This document shows positions 17,516 through 26,453 of a stretch of DNA of 64,000 nucleotides, piece after piece. Source of the DNA: Actinomycetota bacterium (lineage in GTDB: Bacteria > Actinomycetota > Acidimicrobiia > Acidimicrobiales > Ilumatobacteraceae); the NCBI GenBank assembly GCA_005790505.1, contig SXUP01000007.1:1-64000 (forward strand), given 5' to 3'. A model generated the notes under the pieces. That model had not been told where the DNA came from. It ran no database searches and saw only the letters and a program-made list of their open reading frames with translations. The position numbers and the translations under genes are program-made. Positions within the stretch are counted from its first letter, which is position 1. The number at the start of each line of letters is the position of its first letter.

Positions 17516-18592
17516 ATGCCGACACAAAAAGATTTTGATCAATTCGGTGTCTATATCCATATCCCTTTTTGTCATCATCGATGTGATTATTGCTCGTTTG
17601 CAACTTGGACCGATCGTCACCATGTCATTGATCACTATATGAGAGCACTTGATACCGACATCAAGCGCAATGTTGCCGCTGGTATGCCCGCCGTAAATAC
17701 GGTGTTCATTGGAGGTGGAACCCCAACGCTGGTTCGTCCAGAATCTTTGATGGCATGTCTTGCTCAGTTGCCACTTGTGGCAGGCGCAGAAGTCACAGTT
17801 GAGTGCAATCCCGACGATGTAACCGACGCAATGATGGCGACGTATTCTGATGGTGGAGTGAATCGCATCAGCATGGGCGTGCAATCAATGACGGCACATG
17901 TTCTTGCATCGTTAGGGCGCACGCATAATCTGGCCAATGTGCAAAGCGCCGTTGAGTCGGTGCGGGGGAGCGGCATTCCAGCACTCAATCTAGACTTAAT
18001 TTATGGAGCAGTTGGCGAAACTCTCGACGACTGGCGTTACACCGTGCAACAGGCAATTGAGTTATCACCCACGCATGTGTCGGCGTATGGTCTTACTGTC
18101 GAACCAGGCACACCATTGGCACGCGAGCCACATCGCCACCCTGACGACGACGATCAAGCCGACAAATACATCATTGTTGATGACATCTTGAGAAGTGCTG
18201 GGCTTGCCAACTATGAGATCTCCAATTGGGCAAGGCCCGGCTATGAATGTCGCCACAACTTGCTGTACTGGCGACAAGGTAACTACACAGGATTTGGATG
18301 TGCGGCACATTCACATGCTGATGGCAGACGATGGTGGAACGTGCGCACTCCCGAGCGATATATCGAAGCAGTTGATACCAACTCTCCAACAGAGGCATCG
18401 GGTGAAACCCTTGATGCGGTCACTCAAAAACGCGAAGCACTTGAGTTATCGTTGCGTACTTCTGATGGCGTACCCGTCGGTGCGCTAGACCTCAAAGCCC
18501 TTGAGGGTCTTGCCGAAGTAGTGGGCGAGCGAATTGTGCTCACCCAACGTGGCCGTTTATTGGGAAACGAAGTGAGCCTGCGCCTCTATTGA
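17516..18592 (+). CDS. hemW: Heme chaperone HemW (radical SAM)
   Basis: A 358-residue radical-SAM protein of the HemW group, formerly called coproporphyrinogen III oxidase-like. The cluster motif is CHHRCDYC near residue 19, followed by IGGGTPTLV. CRHNLLYWRQGNYTGFGCAAHSH matches the HNxxYW signature of HemW heme chaperones; true HemN proteins differ. It hands heme to membrane respiratory proteins. CATAGT lies 7 nt before the ATG, a near-match to the local -10 pattern. Confidence 0.93.
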   Translation: MPTQKDFDQFGVYIHIPFCHHRCDYCSFATWTDRHHVIDHYMRALDTDIKRNVAAGMPAVNTVFIGGGTPTLVRPESLMACLAQLPLVAGAEVTVECNPDDVTDAMMATYSDGGVNRISMGVQSMTAHVLASLGRTHNLANVQSAVESVRGSGIPALNLDLIYGAVGETLDDWRYTVQQAIELSPTHVSAYGLTVEPGTPLAREPHRHPDDDDQADKYIIVDDILRSAGLANYEISNWARPGYECRHNLLYWRQGNYTGFGCAAHSHADGRRWWNVRTPERYIEAVDTNSPTEASGETLDAVTQKREALELSLRTSDGVPVGALDLKALEGLAEVVGERIVLTQRGRLLGNEVSLRLY

Positions 18593-18617
18593 CTATGTGT
18601 CGACGAGCCGCTAGACT
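18589..18617 (+). promoter_or_regulatory. Promoter of the giant secreted-protein gene
   Basis: TTGACT (18589-18594) and TAGACT (18612-18617) are separated by 17 bases, the best -35/-10 pair in the window. The -10 is followed by 7 bases and the GTG at 18625, so the transcript should start at or next to the start codon. The -35 overlaps the hemW stop codon. Confidence 0.65.
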
Positions 18618-18624
18618 CTATGCC

Positions 18625-21600
18625 GTGAAAAAAATCTTATTTATTGCAGTGTCGCTGTCGGTTCTTGGTCTTGCAGTTGTGCCATCAGTGAGTGCGTCAT
18701 CGGGAGACAGTAAAAGTCCCACTGAAGCAGCCAAAGCAGCCGTTGCCAAGGCTGCTGAGACCACCAAGTTTTACACAATTGTCGCCAAGGAGATTGAGTC
18801 GACTCCTGCTGGCTGCCCCCAGTGCCCACCGATGAAGAGCAATGTTCCGAGTTTTTCCCCTGTCGTTGGTTCGGCAAAGTATGACTCCATTTTAGCGGCG
18901 ACGGAAATTGACAGCTTTTCTCAGACAACCTACGATCACTCGGGCTGTAGCGGGGGCCCATGTAATCCGCCCGCTGAAACTGTTGACGGTGCGTGCGCGA
19001 TTGTTGCGGCAGGTCTCTCATGCTTTGGCGCTAATCAGTTCGGCCAACTCGGTAACGAACCGGCAAACCCAGTAACCCTCACAACGCCAACGCCCGCAAC
19101 AGGTGGTGGAGTTGCACTCACTGGAGTTACTGATGTTGCCGCCAATGGCGAAACGACTTGCATTGTGCAGAATGCTGCATTGAAGTGTGTCGGCAAGGGA
19201 AACTGGCCAGGTCTGAGATTCCGTACTGGAAGTACTAGTTATTATGTTAATACTCAAACATGGAGCGCCGCGACTAGCTCCTATTCCGGCTCAGGTAGCT
19301 CTGACAACTCCGCCAACTCCTTCGTCAGCGAAACGCTTGATGGAGACACGGTTGTGTCATCGGTTATCGGTACTGGCTACTCAGGTAACAACGGTCTGTT
19401 CTCCAAGACGTGGCGTACCCTGATCACCGCTGGTGTTAAGTCCATTCAAGTTGGCGCAGCGACCGGATCCACTCCAGCAATTTGTGCGTTGATGCTCAAC
19501 GGTACGGTGCAATGCGCCAATGTTACTAGTGGTGCTGCCGGCACTAATGAATCAACCAACGTGACGCGCTACGACTGCAGTAATCCTGTTGACGGCGAAT
19601 ATGAATCTGAAACCTATTGTCAATCCGATGCGGGCTGGACCAATCGTACTTATAAACAACGGACTGAAAATCGCAATGCTTCTGTGACGACCGCAGCAAC
19701 ATGGGCGTGGGTAAACGCCAAAGGAACACCTAATGCGACGACTGGCGTGGCAACGGATATCACCAATGCAACGGACATTTCAATGTCGGAAGAAAGATGG
19801 GGTGCAGGTCAATTATGTATTGCGGCGGCGGCAGTGACATGTCGCACTTTCTCGGGAGCCAAGTATGGCGAAACTGGCGCGGCGATCGAAGGAAGTGAAG
19901 GGGCGACTCGGGTCTACATAACGTCTAACTGGGGTAGTCCTGGATTATGTATTCACAACCAAGGAACCTTGAGTTGTGGTGCTGGTTCTAATGGCCCGAC
20001 TGGCGTCGCGACAATGCCGACTGCATTGACTGCAGTGGGTGTCATGGCCGAACCCCTCTCAATCTTTATGGACCAGTCAATGAGCGCAATGTTTAAGATT
20101 TATTTTGTCTTGCCTTCCGGGCTTTTGTCTGCAGACAGTTGGATTTTTTCTTGCAAGCAGTGTTATAACAATTCATCCAGCGTGGTTGCACCGGTGTCTG
20201 CATTTGCTGACTCCACGGCGACTGCATTTAACTACACAACGGGTATCGCGGGGGCGACTGACAGCGTGAAATTGATTCCGCTCAAGGTGAGTGCTGGCAC
20301 TCGATCTACACGCAGTGGAGTCTTATTGACGTTCAAGACAGCGACGGGCGATGCTTTGGCGGGTGCAACCTTTAAATGGGCCACCCCCGACTATCCCGTA
20401 CTTCAGAGCTCAGCGAAGGCAACAAATCTGGTGACAGATATTGCGGGCACCGTTCGGGCGTCTATTGCTAGTGGTCCAGTGACTTTCACAATCACTGGTG
20501 GTACATCCGCTTCGGGTGCTTCCCTGCAGGCTGCAACCGTGACTGTGTTAATTCCTGCTAGTGGAAACGCCGAAATTACAGTTGCTTCGCCTACTGCTCT
20601 TATTACTCGAGTTGTCAAGGTTGTCATGGCTGACGGTAATCCAGTTCCGAATGCAACAATTAAATTGAAAAACAACTACCTCAGTTACGACTACTCAAAT
20701 AGCGCAAACGGAACATCATCTTGGGCTGCAGAGACTGCGGGAACTGATTTTGGATTAGCAACTTGCTCGCAATGTTTCGTTCCTCCGCCGGTTTACATCA
20801 CAGGTGATGACGGAACAGTGTCATTCAAATCATTCAGTCCTAAATCGAGATCATCAAAATATGATGCCTTGATTGAATACGATGATGGTGACTTGAACAA
20901 ATCAATCGAAGTAAACTTCAAAAGCTCCTCTGACAGCGTTGAGATGCCTTTCATGCCAGGTCTTGATGCCTCAGTTGTTGACGCCGACAAGTCCACCCCT
21001 ACCATTGATTTGAATGCAAGCGCAAACGGTACGGTCTCTATTCCGGTTAAGTTGCTTGACGAATCCGATAGTCCTTATGCTGGTTTTGTAGCTATTGCAA
21101 AGGAAGTTTGTGATGCGGCAGATACGGGTGGATTATTTAGCGCTTCAGCTGCTCTCACTGATGTATGCAGTCGGGTCGGCGCGCAGTCGCTCGCAGATGT
21201 TGAACCTCGCACAGGGGTGCGTGCATTTGCCCCATGTTCTGCTGGCAGGGCTAAGACGGATGCCAAAGGTAAGGCTGTTGTAAAAATCTGTGCGACCTCT
21301 TCTAAGAAATATCGCATCGCCGGAGTAGGCGCGTTGCCATCAAGAACTTTTTGTGTCAAAGTCAAGGGCGTGAAATGTGCTGAGCCAGTAAGTGCGGCAT
21401 CACTGAAGATACAAAACACGAACCTTGCCAAGAACGCCGTCTTCCCGAAAGGCACTTTCACCCCAAATCGCAACTCAAAAGTTTGGTACGACCGCTATAA
21501 ATTCACCAAAGTTTTGAGTCGAAAGTCTTCAATCAAATTGACAGAACTAGCGAGAATTTCTGACGCCGTAGAAGGGGGGGGTTTAAATAGTGTAACGCTT

Positions 21601-21756
21601 GTACAGACAACGACACTTACACCGACGATTTGCAAAATCCAGGGCTCTTATGTGACTGCGCTCAATAAAAAGGGAATCTGTCAACTCTCGAGCCGACCGC
21701 AATACGGTAATAAAATCGAGAAAAATCTCTTGAAGTTCTTTATTCAGGTCAGTTAG
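18625..21756 (+). CDS. Giant secreted RCC1-like / Ig-like surface protein
   Basis: A 1043-residue exported protein of unknown function. The VKKILFIAVSLSVLGLAVV start is a signal peptide ending near ASA. Residues about 120-480 hold five degenerate RCC1-type beta-propeller units, each with two Cys 7-9 residues apart (CAIVAAGLSC, CIVQNAALKC, CALMLNGTVQC, CIAAAAVTC, CIHNQGTLSC). Residues about 550-850 look like Ig or carboxypeptidase-regulatory beta domains, and extra CxxC pairs (CPQC, CKQC, CSQC) occur throughout. The C-terminal 100 residues are basic. A G8 tract at 21574-21581 lies in codons 984-986. No membrane anchor or LPxTG signal was seen. GTG 18625 is chosen from the promoter; ATG 18595 would add 10 residues. 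Confidence 0.8.
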   Translation: MKKILFIAVSLSVLGLAVVPSVSASSGDSKSPTEAAKAAVAKAAETTKFYTIVAKEIESTPAGCPQCPPMKSNVPSFSPVVGSAKYDSILAATEIDSFSQTTYDHSGCSGGPCNPPAETVDGACAIVAAGLSCFGANQFGQLGNEPANPVTLTTPTPATGGGVALTGVTDVAANGETTCIVQNAALKCVGKGNWPGLRFRTGSTSYYVNTQTWSAATSSYSGSGSSDNSANSFVSETLDGDTVVSSVIGTGYSGNNGLFSKTWRTLITAGVKSIQVGAATGSTPAICALMLNGTVQCANVTSGAAGTNESTNVTRYDCSNPVDGEYESETYCQSDAGWTNRTYKQRTENRNASVTTAATWAWVNAKGTPNATTGVATDITNATDISMSEERWGAGQLCIAAAAVTCRTFSGAKYGETGAAIEGSEGATRVYITSNWGSPGLCIHNQGTLSCGAGSNGPTGVATMPTALTAVGVMAEPLSIFMDQSMSAMFKIYFVLPSGLLSADSWIFSCKQCYNNSSSVVAPVSAFADSTATAFNYTTGIAGATDSVKLIPLKVSAGTRSTRSGVLLTFKTATGDALAGATFKWATPDYPVLQSSAKATNLVTDIAGTVRASIASGPVTFTITGGTSASGASLQAATVTVLIPASGNAEITVASPTALITRVVKVVMADGNPVPNATIKLKNNYLSYDYSNSANGTSSWAAETAGTDFGLATCSQCFVPPPVYITGDDGTVSFKSFSPKSRSSKYDALIEYDDGDLNKSIEVNFKSSSDSVEMPFMPGLDASVVDADKSTPTIDLNASANGTVSIPVKLLDESDSPYAGFVAIAKEVCDAADTGGLFSASAALTDVCSRVGAQSLADVEPRTGVRAFAPCSAGRAKTDAKGKAVVKICATSSKKYRIAGVGALPSRTFCVKVKGVKCAEPVSAASLKIQNTNLAKNAVFPKGTFTPNRNSKVWYDRYKFTKVLSRKSSIKLTELARISDAVEGGGLNSVTLVQTTTLTPTICKIQGSYVTALNKKGICQLSSRPQYGNKIEKNLLKFFIQVS
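21574..21581 (+). repeat. G8 homopolymer inside the giant secreted-protein gene
   Basis: Eight consecutive G encode part of EGGGL. Losing one G gives GTT TAA and gaining one gives TTT AAA TAG, so either single-base slip stops translation within three codons and removes about the last 57 residues. Confidence 0.9.
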
Positions 21757-21759
21757 ATC

Positions 21760-21791
21760 TCATAGTTCGCTTGACAACAGGCGAACTATGA
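21760..21791. repeat. Perfect 11-bp inverted repeat between secreted-protein gene and tRNA
   Basis: TCATAGTTCGC (21760-21770) and GCGAACTATGA (21781-21791) are exact reverse complements with a 10-base loop TTGACAACAG. There is no T-run after it, so it is either a Rho-independent-like hairpin without a U-tract or an operator. The loop happens to contain TTGACA. Confidence 0.7.
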
Positions 21792-21822
21792 TCTGGCTGG
21801 TAGGTTCATTGGTGTCCTAAAA

Positions 21823-21895
21823 GGGCGTGTAGCTCAGTTGGTAGAGCGCCACTATGACATGGTGGAGGTCCCGGGTTCAAGCCCCGTCGCGCCCA
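21823..21895 (+). tRNA. tRNA-Val (anticodon GAC)
   Basis: A 73-base cloverleaf. The acceptor arm GGGCGTG pairs with CGCGCCC (one G-T), the D stem is GCTC/GAGC, and the anticodon stem CCACT/GGTGG carries the loop ATGACAT with anticodon GAC. The T-loop is TTCAAGC. The outermost T-stem pair is a C-T mismatch. CCA is not encoded. A GTG-started transporter gene begins 4 bases after the discriminator base. Confidence 0.95.
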
Positions 21896-21899
21896 CTCT

Positions 21900-22736
21900 G
21901 TGGAGATCGTTGTCGCCTTAGCTGCTGCCTCCGTATACGGAGTGGCAGATTATTGTGGCGGACGAGCATCCAGAACAGTCTCGCCAATTACCGTGACAGC
22001 AATCGGTCAGGCAGCGGCATTTGTTGTCTTGGTTCTACTCGCACTTGGAAGTGGCGTGCCGATTGCTCCATTAAACGACTGGGTCTGGGGCGCGATGGCA
22101 GGTGTTGCTGGTGCAACGGGTTTGTTGGCTTTTTATCGTGCTATGGGCAGCGGTTTTATGACCGTAGTGGCACCAATTTCGGCAGTGATGATGGCGAGTG
22201 TGCCCGTGGTTGTTGGCTTGGCTCAAGGAGAGCGACCTTCTGTGATCGGACTTATAGCGATTCCCCTGGGCATATTTTCGGTGGCCATGATCAGCGATTT
22301 TTTTGGTCCAAATCATCGGCGCGCACCACGCAATGTCATTTTGATGGCTCTTGTTTCAGGGACAACGTTCGGGTCACTGTTCGTGATGTTGGAGCACACC
22401 TCTGATGGAAGTGGTTTGTGGCCAGTCGTGGCGATGAGAACCGCGAGCGTTCCGTATATGGCAATTGTTGTTTTGACTACCCGCCAATCAATTCGATCAA
22501 GTCGCAAACATGTCGGAATCATTATTGGATCTGGAGTGATGGACAGTATTGCAAATGTCTTGTACTTGATTGCCGTTCGTAATGGACTGATGACAGTGGT
22601 TGCCGTGATTATTGCCATGTATCCAGCGAGTACTCTGGCCTTGGCTACGGGACTGGATAAAGAACAGGTACATCCACTCCAAATTGGTGGAATTGCTCTT
22701 GCTGCAGTTTCGCTCGTAATGCTGACAATTTCTTAG
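21900..22736 (+). CDS. EamA/DMT-superfamily transporter
   Basis: A 278-residue membrane protein with ten predicted hydrophobic segments in two EamA repeats (residues about 3-130 and 145-277); GVADYCGG in the first helix is typical of the family. The substrate is unknown; a metabolite exporter is likely. The start GTG 21900 fits the family N-terminus exactly and lies only 4 bases after the tRNA, leaving no room for a promoter or ribosome site. It is therefore probably made from the tRNA transcript, with tRNA 3' processing creating an almost leaderless message. Confidence 0.87.
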   Translation: MEIVVALAAASVYGVADYCGGRASRTVSPITVTAIGQAAAFVVLVLLALGSGVPIAPLNDWVWGAMAGVAGATGLLAFYRAMGSGFMTVVAPISAVMMASVPVVVGLAQGERPSVIGLIAIPLGIFSVAMISDFFGPNHRRAPRNVILMALVSGTTFGSLFVMLEHTSDGSGLWPVVAMRTASVPYMAIVVLTTRQSIRSSRKHVGIIIGSGVMDSIANVLYLIAVRNGLMTVVAVIIAMYPASTLALATGLDKEQVHPLQIGGIALAAVSLVMLTIS

Positions 22737-22742
22737 ACCAGA

Positions 22743-24044
22743 TTACTTTGCTTCAAATTTTTTGACTACCGCTCGTGATTCACGCGAGGCACTCATATAA
22801 ATACCTTTGCTCATCAATGAAAGTTCCACATCACGTCTCTGTTTATAAATATCTGCGCGAATGGCATGAATTGTCACATCATCAGGCGCGGCCCAGCCTG
22901 CAAAATCAATGAGGTGGCAGGCAAGTCGGAGGTCTCCATCAACGGCTACTTTTTGGGCTCGAGTGGCAAGCACATGAGCGCCGCCGCTGAGGTCTGCTAA
23001 CTCGCGAGCGACCACCTCGTCGGGTGACGGCTTGAGCCGTGATGCGGCGCCATCCCACCAGCCACCAAACTGACGCCATAGGTTGTGGACGACAAACTCA
23101 GGTTCGTCATAAAACGGACGCAGGTATGGCTTGTTGAGCAAGTCAGAAGAAATTTTAGCCGTGTGGATAATCGTATTTAGAGTTGCGCCAGCATTCATGA
23201 GATCAAGTACTTGAGTTGAAAGGGACTCAAGTGCACTTGCGATGTCACCCAAGACAAGGGCAATTCGCTCCTTGCCTTCGATGGGAAGTCCGTGGGCTGG
23301 CAAGAGAAGTTCAGGCTGACGCGTCATCATGTCGCGCAGTGCCGCTGCCCACTCAATGGGATAGCGCTGCACCTTTTGTGGGTTTCCAGCATTTGGAAAA
23401 TTCCAGATCACAAAGTCACCCGATGCGAGCCACTTGCGCTCTGGCATCCATGCCCACAGATGATCGTCTGTTTCGCCACGGGCATGATTCAGTTCAATCG
23501 TGTCGTTGGCAATTTGCAATGTGTGTTGTGCCCGAAATGCCTGCGTCACTTCAAGCGTGTCGGGAGGAATAAAAGTTGTTCCGACACCACCGATGCCCAG
23601 ACCAGCGTCTTGAGAAATACCTCCAAATTGACGATGATTAATCGCCAAGTTCCAGTCGTTGGTCTGGCGATAACGAGCAAAACGAGCGGCAATGTTTTCG
23701 TGTCCAACCACGCGGGGAAGTGGTTGTTGATGATGTTTGGCGTGGGCGCCAAATGCAGGACTTCCACCTACATGGTCGGCATGTCCGTGGGTGTAAATGA
23801 GTGAATGAAATCGAACGGGGCGCCAGGATTGAAGCGCGGACACAACAGCAGGACCCGTGTTTACTCCACTTGTATCAAAACACACCAGACCATCACCGGA
23901 GTCCCACGCAACACAGTGGCTAAACGATTCAACGATTGCCAAATCTGGCGCTATTTCAGACAATTCATTCGTAACCCTGTTGGTTGGCTCATTGAGAATC
24001 GCATCGTCAATGATGTGGGCGCTGAGTGCAAGTAAGTCTGTCAT
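22743..24044 (-). CDS. MBL-fold hydrolase, alkyl sulfatase-like
   Basis: A 433-residue metallo-beta-lactamase-fold protein. The metal motif is THGHADHVGG (H86, H88, D90, H91), with further ligands expected in LNHARGETDDH and LLPAHG. The region after residue 270 resembles the dimerisation domain of type III (SdsA1-like) alkyl sulfatases (LRPFYDEPEFVVHNLWRQFGGWWDG), so sulfate-ester hydrolysis is possible but not certain. It follows the acyl-CoA dehydrogenase by 14 bases in the same direction. Confidence 0.82.
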   Translation of the reverse strand: MTDLLALSAHIIDDAILNEPTNRVTNELSEIAPDLAIVESFSHCVAWDSGDGLVCFDTSGVNTGPAVVSALQSWRPVRFHSLIYTHGHADHVGGSPAFGAHAKHHQQPLPRVVGHENIAARFARYRQTNDWNLAINHRQFGGISQDAGLGIGGVGTTFIPPDTLEVTQAFRAQHTLQIANDTIELNHARGETDDHLWAWMPERKWLASGDFVIWNFPNAGNPQKVQRYPIEWAAALRDMMTRQPELLLPAHGLPIEGKERIALVLGDIASALESLSTQVLDLMNAGATLNTIIHTAKISSDLLNKPYLRPFYDEPEFVVHNLWRQFGGWWDGAASRLKPSPDEVVARELADLSGGAHVLATRAQKVAVDGDLRLACHLIDFAGWAAPDDVTIHAIRADIYKQRRDVELSLMSKGIYMSASRESRAVVKKFEAK

Positions 24045-24058
24045 TTTTTTGCCTGAGA

Positions 24059-25156
24059 CTATTTTGCAAGTCCCAATACTCGCTCACCAAGGATGTTGCG
24101 CATCACATTAGAGGTGCCGCCCATAATCGTGTAGCCAGGCGCATATAACAAACTAGGCGTAAAATCATTCCATAACATTGCATTCGCCCCCATAGTGCGC
24201 GCCACAAAATCTGCAACACGCTGTTCGTGTTCGGTGCAAAAGCACTTCGTCGCCGCAGAAAAGCCGGCAGGTGCCTGCCTGAGCGCTTCACGCAAGACCA
24301 AGATGCGACCGATGCGATAGGTCGTTTCAAGGGATGCAATTTCCTGACGGATCTTTGGGTTGCTTGTATCGGCAATTGAGCGCGCATGGGCAAACAGGGC
24401 ATGGTTGGACACCAAACGGTCGATGCCGCCACGTTCGTGTTCTAGTTGACGCATTGTCTGCCCGAATGCCCCGCCGAGCGTGCCAACAAGATTGTCTTTG
24501 GGTACTCGTGCGTCGGTGTAGAAGACCTCACAAAAATGACGGTTGGTTGTCATGTCCGTGATTCGCCTTATTTCGACACCGGCAATATTCATCGGCACAA
24601 TAATCTCGCTTATTCCTGAATGCGGTGGTCCGTCTGTGCTGGTGCGGCAGATGAGATAGCAATAATCAGCCTGAGCAGCAAAACTTGTCCAAATTTTTTG
24701 TCCGTTGATGATCCATTCATCGCCGTCAAGAACTGCCGACGTCGCCAAGGATGCCAAATCTGAACCTGAATTGGGCTCGCTCATGCCGATGCACCACGTG
24801 GTCTCGCCAGAAAGAATTCCTGGAAGATAATCGCGTTGTTGCTGAACTGTTCCGTACTGAATCAGCGCAGGACCCATCTGTCGGTCTCCAAACCAACTCG
24901 CTGCGATCGGCGCACCAGCAGAAATAAGTTCTTCACCGACTATCAGGCGATCTATAGGATCACGACCACCGCCACCAAATTCAACCGGCCATGTCATACC
25001 GAGCCAGCCGCGAGCACCGAGTTCGCGTGAAAACTCACGCGAGTAGCCGTTCATCCAGGAGTCGTTATGACGCCCGTAGGTAGCCACTGCTTCGCTGGCC
25101 ACCTGGCGAGCAACTTGACGGAGGCACAATTGTTCGGGAGTCCAAGCAAAGTCCAT
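24059..25156 (-). CDS. Acyl-CoA dehydrogenase family protein
   Basis: A 365-residue FAD enzyme. Seen: the N-terminal helical domain with MTWPVEFGG, the FAD-binding [17 protein letters not shown] segment, [11 protein letters not shown], and the C-terminal [20 protein letters not shown]. The usual EGT-type base is replaced by GGT, as in several steroid or fatty-acid FadE branches that place the catalytic acid elsewhere. The ATG at 25156 has TACCAT 7 nt upstream (leaderless). It is divergent from icd and probably forms an operon with the MBL hydrolase. Confidence 0.88.
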   Translation of the reverse strand: MDFAWTPEQLCLRQVARQVASEAVATYGRHNDSWMNGYSREFSRELGARGWLGMTWPVEFGGGGRDPIDRLIVGEELISAGAPIAASWFGDRQMGPALIQYGTVQQQRDYLPGILSGETTWCIGMSEPNSGSDLASLATSAVLDGDEWIINGQKIWTSFAAQADYCYLICRTSTDGPPHSGISEIIVPMNIAGVEIRRITDMTTNRHFCEVFYTDARVPKDNLVGTLGGAFGQTMRQLEHERGGIDRLVSNHALFAHARSIADTSNPKIRQEIASLETTYRIGRILVLREALRQAPAGFSAATKCFCTEHEQRVADFVARTMGANAMLWNDFTPSLLYAPGYTIMGGTSNVMRNILGERVLGLAK

Positions 25157-25199
25157 CAGTGTGATGGTAGGGCAGGATTGGGAACTCTGCGCTATCGTG

Positions 25200-25218
25200 T
25201 ACAAGTACCATACAAGTG
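25200..25218. promoter_or_regulatory. icd upstream element shared with acn/gntR
   Basis: Two copies of TACAAG start 11 bases apart (25200 and 25211), followed by TG. The 19-base stretch agrees at 16 positions with 33649-33667 between acn and gntR. TACCAT inside it (25206-25211) could be the icd -10. It is a candidate operator for the GntR regulator or a shared promoter type. Confidence 0.5.
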
Positions 25219-25234
25219 CTTGAAAGGCCGTTTC

Positions 25235-26449
25235 ATGACAAAGATCAAAGTTGCAAAGCCAGTTGTTGAGCTCGACGGCGACGAAATGACTCGCATCATT
25301 TGGCAGTTCATCAAAGAGCGACTGATTTTGCCATATCTCGACATCACCCTTGATTATTACGATCTCGGAATGGAATACCGTGATGAGACCAACGATCAGG
25401 TAACTATCGATTCAGCGCAAGCAATTCTAAAGCATGGTGTCGGCGTGAAATGCGCCACAATTACTCCTGACGAAGCGCGTGTAGAAGAATTCAAACTCAA
25501 AAAAATGTGGAAGTCACCAAACGGCACGATCCGCAATATTCTTGGGGGCGTTGTCTTTCGCGAACCAATCATTTGCAAAAACATTCCACGACTGGTGCCG
25601 GGCTGGACAAAACCAATCGTGATAGGGCGTCATGCACACGGCGATCAATACAAGGCGACTGATTTCCGCGTACCGGGTGCAGGTACTGTGACGATGTCAT
25701 GGATCCCTGATGGCGAGGGTGAACCGATTCAGCTTGAAGTAGCCAAATTCACTGGCTCCGGAGTGGCAATGGGAATGTATAACTTCGATGACTCGATTCG
25801 CGACTTTGCGCGTGCATCACTGCGCTACGGTCTGCAGCGCAATTATCCCGTCTACATGAGCACTAAGAACACAATCCTTAAGGCCTATGACGGTCGCTTC
25901 AAAGATTTGTTCGAAGAAGTTTTTGAGCGAGAGTTCAAGGCAGACTTTGAAAAGGCTGGACTGACCTATGAGCACCGATTAATAGACGACATGGTGGCAT
26001 GCGCCATGAAATGGGAAGGTGGCTACCTGTGGGCCTGCAAAAACTATGACGGTGATGTGCAATCCGATACCGTCGCCCAGGGATTCGGCTCACTCGGATT
26101 AATGACCTCGGTGTTGTTGACCCCAGACGGCAAGACAGTCGAGGCAGAAGCTGCGCACGGCACCGTTACGCGCCACTATCGCGAACACCAAAAAGGAAAT
26201 AAGACCTCTACAAATCCGGTTGCGTCAATTTATGCTTGGACGCGTGGATTAATGCACCGCGGAAAACTTGACGACAATGCAGCGTTAATTGACTTTGCTG
26301 AAAAACTTGAGATGGTATGTGTTGAGGCGATAGAAGATGGTGAAATGACAAAAGACCTAGCCATCTTGATTTCCAAAGAGCAGTCTTGGCTGACAACAGA
26401 AGATTTCCTTGCCGCACTTGATCGTCGCTTGCAAGCAAAGATGGCGTAA
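25235..26449 (+). CDS. icd: NADP-dependent isocitrate dehydrogenase, mitochondrial-like type
   Basis: A 404-residue homodimeric-type enzyme converting isocitrate to 2-oxoglutarate. Its sequence follows the eukaryote IDH1/IDH2 subfamily rather than the monomeric 740-residue form common in actinobacteria: [14 protein letters not shown], the substrate loop [26 protein letters not shown], and the NADP motif [14 protein letters not shown]. The ATG has a clear ribosome site (GAAAGG, 7-base spacing). A quinone oxidoreductase gene follows after 4 bases. Confidence 0.96.
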   Translation: MTKIKVAKPVVELDGDEMTRIIWQFIKERLILPYLDITLDYYDLGMEYRDETNDQVTIDSAQAILKHGVGVKCATITPDEARVEEFKLKKMWKSPNGTIRNILGGVVFREPIICKNIPRLVPGWTKPIVIGRHAHGDQYKATDFRVPGAGTVTMSWIPDGEGEPIQLEVAKFTGSGVAMGMYNFDDSIRDFARASLRYGLQRNYPVYMSTKNTILKAYDGRFKDLFEEVFEREFKADFEKAGLTYEHRLIDDMVACAMKWEGGYLWACKNYDGDVQSDTVAQGFGSLGLMTSVLLTPDGKTVEAEAAHGTVTRHYREHQKGNKTSTNPVASIYAWTRGLMHRGKLDDNAALIDFAEKLEMVCVEAIEDGEMTKDLAILISKEQSWLTTEDFLAALDRRLQAKMA

Positions 26450-26453
26450 ACCA

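Noticed and set aside
21854-22405. Plus-strand open frame covering the tRNA and the 5' half of the EamA gene
   Set aside because: It reads through tRNA-Val and is out of frame with the clear transporter; the translation is Cys/Arg/Ser-rich without motifs.
25067-25234. 56-codon N-terminal extension of icd
   Set aside because: It would overlap the divergent acyl-CoA dehydrogenase and its promoter; the family start MTKIKV has a good ribosome site.
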